This document shows positions 5,907 to 8,754 of a stretch of DNA of 8,754 bases, piece by piece (the stretch's first letter is position 1; every line of letters begins with the position of its first letter). The position numbers and the translations under genes are program-made. The DNA is taken from the NCBI GenBank assembly GCA_934338765.1, contig CAKRHL010000080.1:1-8754 (forward strand). Reading direction: 5' to 3'. The DNA is from an uncultured Lachnospiraceae bacterium. GTDB taxonomy: Bacteria > Bacillota > Clostridia > Lachnospirales > Lachnospiraceae. The notes under the pieces are model-generated. The model searched no databases, had not been told where the DNA came from, and saw only the letters and a list, made by a program, of their open reading frames with translations.

Positions 5907-8087
5907 ATGCAGAAAATAACAAATTTATTTTATTGGTTCAGTCAGGGGCTGACGCTGGGGATCGGGGGATGTCTGCTTATGATGTCCTGTCTGGCAATGA
6001 TCGTATATGGGATCATGTATGGAAATGACCATTATGGAATGATGACATTGGCCATGCTTTTAATGGCGGTTTTGGTGGCTGCAGGAGTCCTGTTTTTGGG
6101 GCGGAGACTGGAAAAAGAATGCCGCCACAGAAGTATTCTTTTGTTTGGGGTACTTGTATGTCTCCAGATATTCTTTCTGGTGTTTATTTCGCATCCCATG
6201 GCGATCAGCGATCCTGCCAGAGTGCAGAATGAGGCACTAATGATGGTGCAGAAGCAGCATGGCCGGATGAATATGGAGGATCTGTACTTTCAGCGGTATC
6301 CCAATAATCATTTTATTGTAGTTTTATTTTACTATTTTTATAAGATGTTATCTTTTATGGGAATACAGCAGGTATGGATTCCAACTATTATATTAAATCT
6401 GGTTTCTATTGATATAGGAATTCTTTGTTCATGGCTGATCGCAAGAGGCTGGAAAGGGACGAAGATGGCAGATCTGGTGCTGGTTTTGTTTATTCTCTGT
6501 CCGACTACTTATGTCTGGCTTACCACCGTTTATACCAATACGCTTTCGTTTCCTTTCGTAATGCTGATACTTTATTTATGTCTGCGGCTTCAGAATGAGT
6601 CAGAGAAACGAGACAGCCGTAAAAGCTTATGGGCGTTACTGGGTGCTGTAATGGCTGTGGGATATTGGATACGTCCTACAACGATCATTCCTATCATAGC
6701 GGTTGTATTGTATTTTATCGTGCGTGGAACACAGGGGATGAAAAAGGAGAATGCTGTAAGGTATCTGACCGGGGTGGTACTTACGGCAGGTGTCTTTGTT
6801 TGTTGTTTTATGGGATGCCGGGGACTGGTAGACAGGCATATGGATCGGAGCAGGCTTACCGGGGAGTTTCCGGTGAGCCATTGGATCATGATGGGGCTGA
6901 ATACAGACACCTTTGGAGAATTTTCCAGAGAGGATGAGGCATATACCATGAGCTTTGATACAAAAGCTCAGAAACGTCAGGCGGATATGGAACGGATACG
7001 GGAACGTGCTGCTGAGCTTGGGGGAACCGGTCTTGCCTATCAGGCGATGGCAAAAATGTTTGGCGTTTGGGCACTTGCTGACGATGATTGCTTTAATAAA
7101 GCGGCATATGCCAGTGATTTTCCGGGCTGGTACAGGTATTTCATGGGAAAGGATAACACCTGGTACCTGTTATTTATGCAGGCATTTCGTGTGGTGACAT
7201 TTTTGTTCCTGTGTGGGAGTATTACGGGACAGATGCGTCAGAAAAAATATGACCGGTCGTATGTGCTTTCTTTGACCTTTTTGGGGGCTGTCCTGTTCTT
7301 CGTACTCTGGGAGGCGAACCGAAAATATAATGTATGCTTTATGGGAGTCTGTCTTTTGCTGATGGCAGATGGGATAGAAGGGTGTCTGCATTGGATGAGG
7401 CAGAAGCAGTTCGCCGGATTGCGGCGAAGAAATTCCCGGGTTGTCATGATGGCATTGGTGGCCATTTGTATCCTGCTGACATCATATATGCAGCGGACAA
7501 CAACGTCGCAGACTGTTTCGACCAATGAAAACGTTGTATATCATTGCCGGAATAATCCGGATTCCGTGGCGATGAGTGCCATAAGCGGAAACAGGAAAGG
7601 GTACTTTCAAAAGCCGGTTTTGCTGGAGCAGATCATACGTCAGGGACAGTTGACGAGAGCAGGAGAAAAGGAAACGATTATACTTAATTTTGAGAGAAAT
7701 GAGGGGAAAAGTCATTCCCAAAAATGGAGGGGAGACGGGCAGAAAGGAAAGCATAAAAAAATAAAACAAGGGGAAAATAAAATACAGCATAAAAAAGAAT
7801 ATAAAATAGAGGTGTTATCTTTGGAAAACGGACAAAAGATATATAGCAGGAAAGTGCGGAATGATCAGTTTAGTAAAAGCGGTAAACTGATAATACGTCT
7901 TCCTCAAATTTCGAAGGATTCGTCGAAGGGATATGTGATCCGTTTACATCATTACGGGAAAAATTACACGATGATCCCCAAGGTCAGTCGTTTTCCTAAA
8001 CTCAATCCATATCCATATGGCAGCTTGTATATTAAGGGAAGAAAAACAAACTATGATCTGTCTATGAGTATTCTGCAGAGGGGATAA
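5907..8087 (+). CDS. GT-C/GT39-like integral membrane protein with Lys-rich linker and C-terminal outside domain
   Basis: A 726-residue protein. About 12 membrane segments lie between residues 13 and 529. The first large loop carries SD102P, the kind of Asp that is catalytic in GT-C/GT39 enzymes, and YFQRYPNNHF (about 127-136), a YPNN motif shared with a Gram-positive membrane family correlated with XrtG systems (TIGR03766 from memory). After the last TM (about 512-529) comes a soluble part that should be outside. It contains a Lys/Gln/Gly-rich low-complexity linker (about 597-633) and a beta-rich domain (about 634-726) with alternating strands such as KLIIRLP and YVIRLHH. The linker DNA is markedly A-rich compared with the rest of the gene. 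A probable lipid-sugar-dependent glycosyltransferase acting outside the membrane, perhaps in the same glycan pathway as the upstream five genes, though a hairpin separates them. Substrate unknown. Confidence 0.78.
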   Translation: MQKITNLFYWFSQGLTLGIGGCLLMMSCLAMIVYGIMYGNDHYGMMTLAMLLMAVLVAAGVLFLGRRLEKECRHRSILLFGVLVCLQIFFLVFISHPMAISDPARVQNEALMMVQKQHGRMNMEDLYFQRYPNNHFIVVLFYYFYKMLSFMGIQQVWIPTIILNLVSIDIGILCSWLIARGWKGTKMADLVLVLFILCPTTYVWLTTVYTNTLSFPFVMLILYLCLRLQNESEKRDSRKSLWALLGAVMAVGYWIRPTTIIPIIAVVLYFIVRGTQGMKKENAVRYLTGVVLTAGVFVCCFMGCRGLVDRHMDRSRLTGEFPVSHWIMMGLNTDTFGEFSREDEAYTMSFDTKAQKRQADMERIRERAAELGGTGLAYQAMAKMFGVWALADDDCFNKAAYASDFPGWYRYFMGKDNTWYLLFMQAFRVVTFLFLCGSITGQMRQKKYDRSYVLSLTFLGAVLFFVLWEANRKYNVCFMGVCLLLMADGIEGCLHWMRQKQFAGLRRRNSRVVMMALVAICILLTSYMQRTTTSQTVSTNENVVYHCRNNPDSVAMSAISGNRKGYFQKPVLLEQIIRQGQLTRAGEKETIILNFERNEGKSHSQKWRGDGQKGKHKKIKQGENKIQHKKEYKIEVLSLENGQKIYSRKVRNDQFSKSGKLIIRLPQISKDSSKGYVIRLHHYGKNYTMIPKVSRFPKLNPYPYGSLYIKGRKTNYDLSMSILQRG

Positions 8088-8159
8088 AATATAATATTTT
8101 CGATAGGAATTATTTGATTTTTTATGTTAAAATTCTTCCTGTCAATTTCGAAATATTGC

Positions 8160-8189
8160 TTGCACAGACAATAGAATAAATGGTATGAT
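8160..8189 (+). promoter_or_regulatory. Sigma-A-type promoter of the carbonic anhydrase-like gene
   Basis: -35 TTGCAC (8160-8165), 18-nt spacer, extended -10 TGgTATGAT with the hexamer at 8184-8189. The expected transcription start is about 8196, some 50 nt before the ATG at 8248. Confidence 0.75.
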
Positions 8190-8195
8190 AGACAG

Positions 8196-8224
8196 GCTAA
8201 GGTTTGCTGATGGCAGACCTTAGC
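8196..8224 (+). promoter_or_regulatory. Hairpin at the predicted 5' end of the transcript (attenuator, stabiliser or upstream terminator)
   Basis: Arms 8196-8207 (GCTAAGGTTTGC) and 8213-8224 (GCAGACCTTAGC) form a 12-bp stem with one G-T wobble and loop TGATG. A T6 run follows, but only after 7 nt (8232-8237). Its first base coincides with the start expected from the promoter at 8160-8189. It could protect the mRNA 5' end, act as a weak attenuator, or terminate transcripts from the 726-residue gene. The gap before the T run makes a classical terminator less likely. Confidence 0.6.
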
Positions 8225-8237
8225 TAAATCATTTTTT

Positions 8238-8241
8238 GGAG
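8238..8241 (+). promoter_or_regulatory. Ribosome binding site GGAG selecting ATG 8248
   Basis: GGAG lies 6 nt before ATG 8248. The in-frame TTG at 8236 overlaps this site and is not a likely start. Confidence 0.75.
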
Positions 8242-8247
8242 CTAATT

Positions 8248-8745
8248 ATGAAAGAAAAAAGAATAACGGAATGGAAGAAAACAGAAGGCGGTGCATATCT
8301 GTTTCCAGGTTGTGTGGTGACAGGAGATGTCACGCTGGGACAGGAGTCGTCAGTGTGGTATAATGCCGTGGTCCGTGGGGATATGGCATCGATCAAAGTG
8401 GGAGAACGAAGCAATATTCAGGACAATGCAGTAGTTCATGTGGATAATGGATGTCCCACAGTGATCGGAAATGGTGTCACAGTGGGACATGGAGCCATTG
8501 TTCATGGATGCACGATCGAAGATGACTGTATCATTGGTATGGGGGCTGTGATCCTTAATGGGGCAAGGATCGGCAGAAACTGTATTATCGGAGCAGGGAC
8601 TCTTGTGCCGGAGGGAAAAGAAGTGCCGGAGGGGTCGGTAGCTTTTGGTAATCCGGTTAAGGTATATCGTCCTGTGACATCGGAGGATGTGTCCCATATT
8701 CAGGAAAATGCGGCGGAGTATGTTTCTTATGCAAAGGAAAAATAA
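8248..8745 (+). CDS. Gamma-class carbonic anhydrase-like hexapeptide-repeat protein (YrdA/PaaY/CaiE type)
   Basis: A 165-residue cytoplasmic protein of the left-handed beta-helix family, expected to be a trimer with zinc or iron between subunits. Hexapeptide-type repeats run from about residue 20 to 125, followed by a C-terminal helix. The metal ligands of the gamma class are all present: H64 in VVHV, H81 and H86 in GHGAIVHG. Equivalents of the Methanosarcina Cam active-site residues are also seen: R43 and D45 in RGD, Q58 and D59 in IQDN. The extended acidic loop with Cam's proton-shuttle Glu is absent, as in the shorter CamH/YrdA branch, so carbonic anhydrase activity is possible but not certain. 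Family members annotated as acyltransferases look similar. It has its own promoter and leader, so it is probably regulated apart from the upstream envelope genes. Confidence 0.93.
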   Translation: MKEKRITEWKKTEGGAYLFPGCVVTGDVTLGQESSVWYNAVVRGDMASIKVGERSNIQDNAVVHVDNGCPTVIGNGVTVGHGAIVHGCTIEDDCIIGMGAVILNGARIGRNCIIGAGTLVPEGKEVPEGSVAFGNPVKVYRPVTSEDVSHIQENAAEYVSYAKEK

Positions 8746-8750
8746 AGGAG
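8744..8750 (+). promoter_or_regulatory. Ribosome binding site AAAGGAG for a gene starting outside the window
   Basis: AAAGGAG overlaps the TAA stop of the carbonic anhydrase-like gene and is followed by AAGA at the window end. It implies a closely spaced downstream gene in the same operon whose start lies just past 8754. Confidence 0.7.
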
Positions 8751-8754
8751 AAGA

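Noticed and set aside
8086..8100. AT-only palindrome (AAAATAT, centre A, ATATTTT) right after the 726-residue gene
   Set aside because: A one-base centre and only A-T pairs cannot form a stable RNA hairpin. It is probably a by-product of AT-rich intergenic sequence.
8102..8143. Possible stem GATAGGAA with TTCCTGTC as terminator of the 726-residue gene
   Set aside because: It has a 26-nt loop, a wobble pair and no T run afterwards. It competes with a GAATT/AATTC pairing inside it. Too weak to call.
8236..8247. TTG at 8236 as start of the carbonic anhydrase-like protein
   Set aside because: It overlaps the GGAG ribosome binding site, while the ATG at 8248 has ideal spacing and gives a family-typical N-terminus.

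Overview
The window looks like chromosomal DNA from a Gram-positive Clostridia member, most likely Lachnospiraceae. This rests on moderate GC with A-purine-rich coding strands, strong AGGAG-type ribosome binding sites, frequent GTG starts and the protein families present; the genus cannot be named from sequence alone. All seven genes read rightward on the + strand. There are no RNA genes, CRISPR arrays, insertion sequences or integrase genes.

Bases 1-5799 form one compact transcription unit of five genes: the 3' part of an XrtG-type Gram-positive exosortase; a membrane GT2 glycosyltransferase; a two-TM protein with a degenerate GGDEF-like cytoplasmic end; a 6-pyruvoyl-tetrahydropterin-synthase (PTPS) homologue that keeps the zinc histidines but has lost the catalytic triad; and an 813-residue GT-C-like membrane protein with a large outside domain. 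Genes overlap by 17 and 29 nt or are separated by 3 and 11 nt, and a long AT-rich hairpin follows the fifth gene. The trio exosortase/GT2/PTPS-like matches the conserved exosortase-G cluster described by the TIGR03110/03111/03112 models (recalled, not searched). Its product and the role of the pterin-synthase fold are, as far as I know, not established.

Bases 5907-8087 encode a second GT-C-like membrane protein (726 aa) with an N-terminal YPNN motif like the XrtG-correlated TIGR03766 clade, extended by a Lys-rich linker and a beta-rich C-terminal domain. It lies beyond the hairpin but probably belongs to the same envelope pathway.

Bases 8248-8745 encode a gamma-class carbonic anhydrase-like protein with its own promoter (TTGCAC, extended TGgTATGAT) and a strong hairpin at the predicted +1. 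This looks like the start of an unrelated unit; a ribosome binding site right after its stop implies another gene just outside the window.

Working model (inference): the GT2 enzyme and the two GT-C-like proteins make and modify an envelope glycan or glycoconjugate from nucleotide- and lipid-linked sugars. The two-TM protein and PTPS-like protein would be regulatory or structural partners at the inner membrane face, and XrtG would carry out an unknown cysteine-dependent transfer or cleavage on the outer face.
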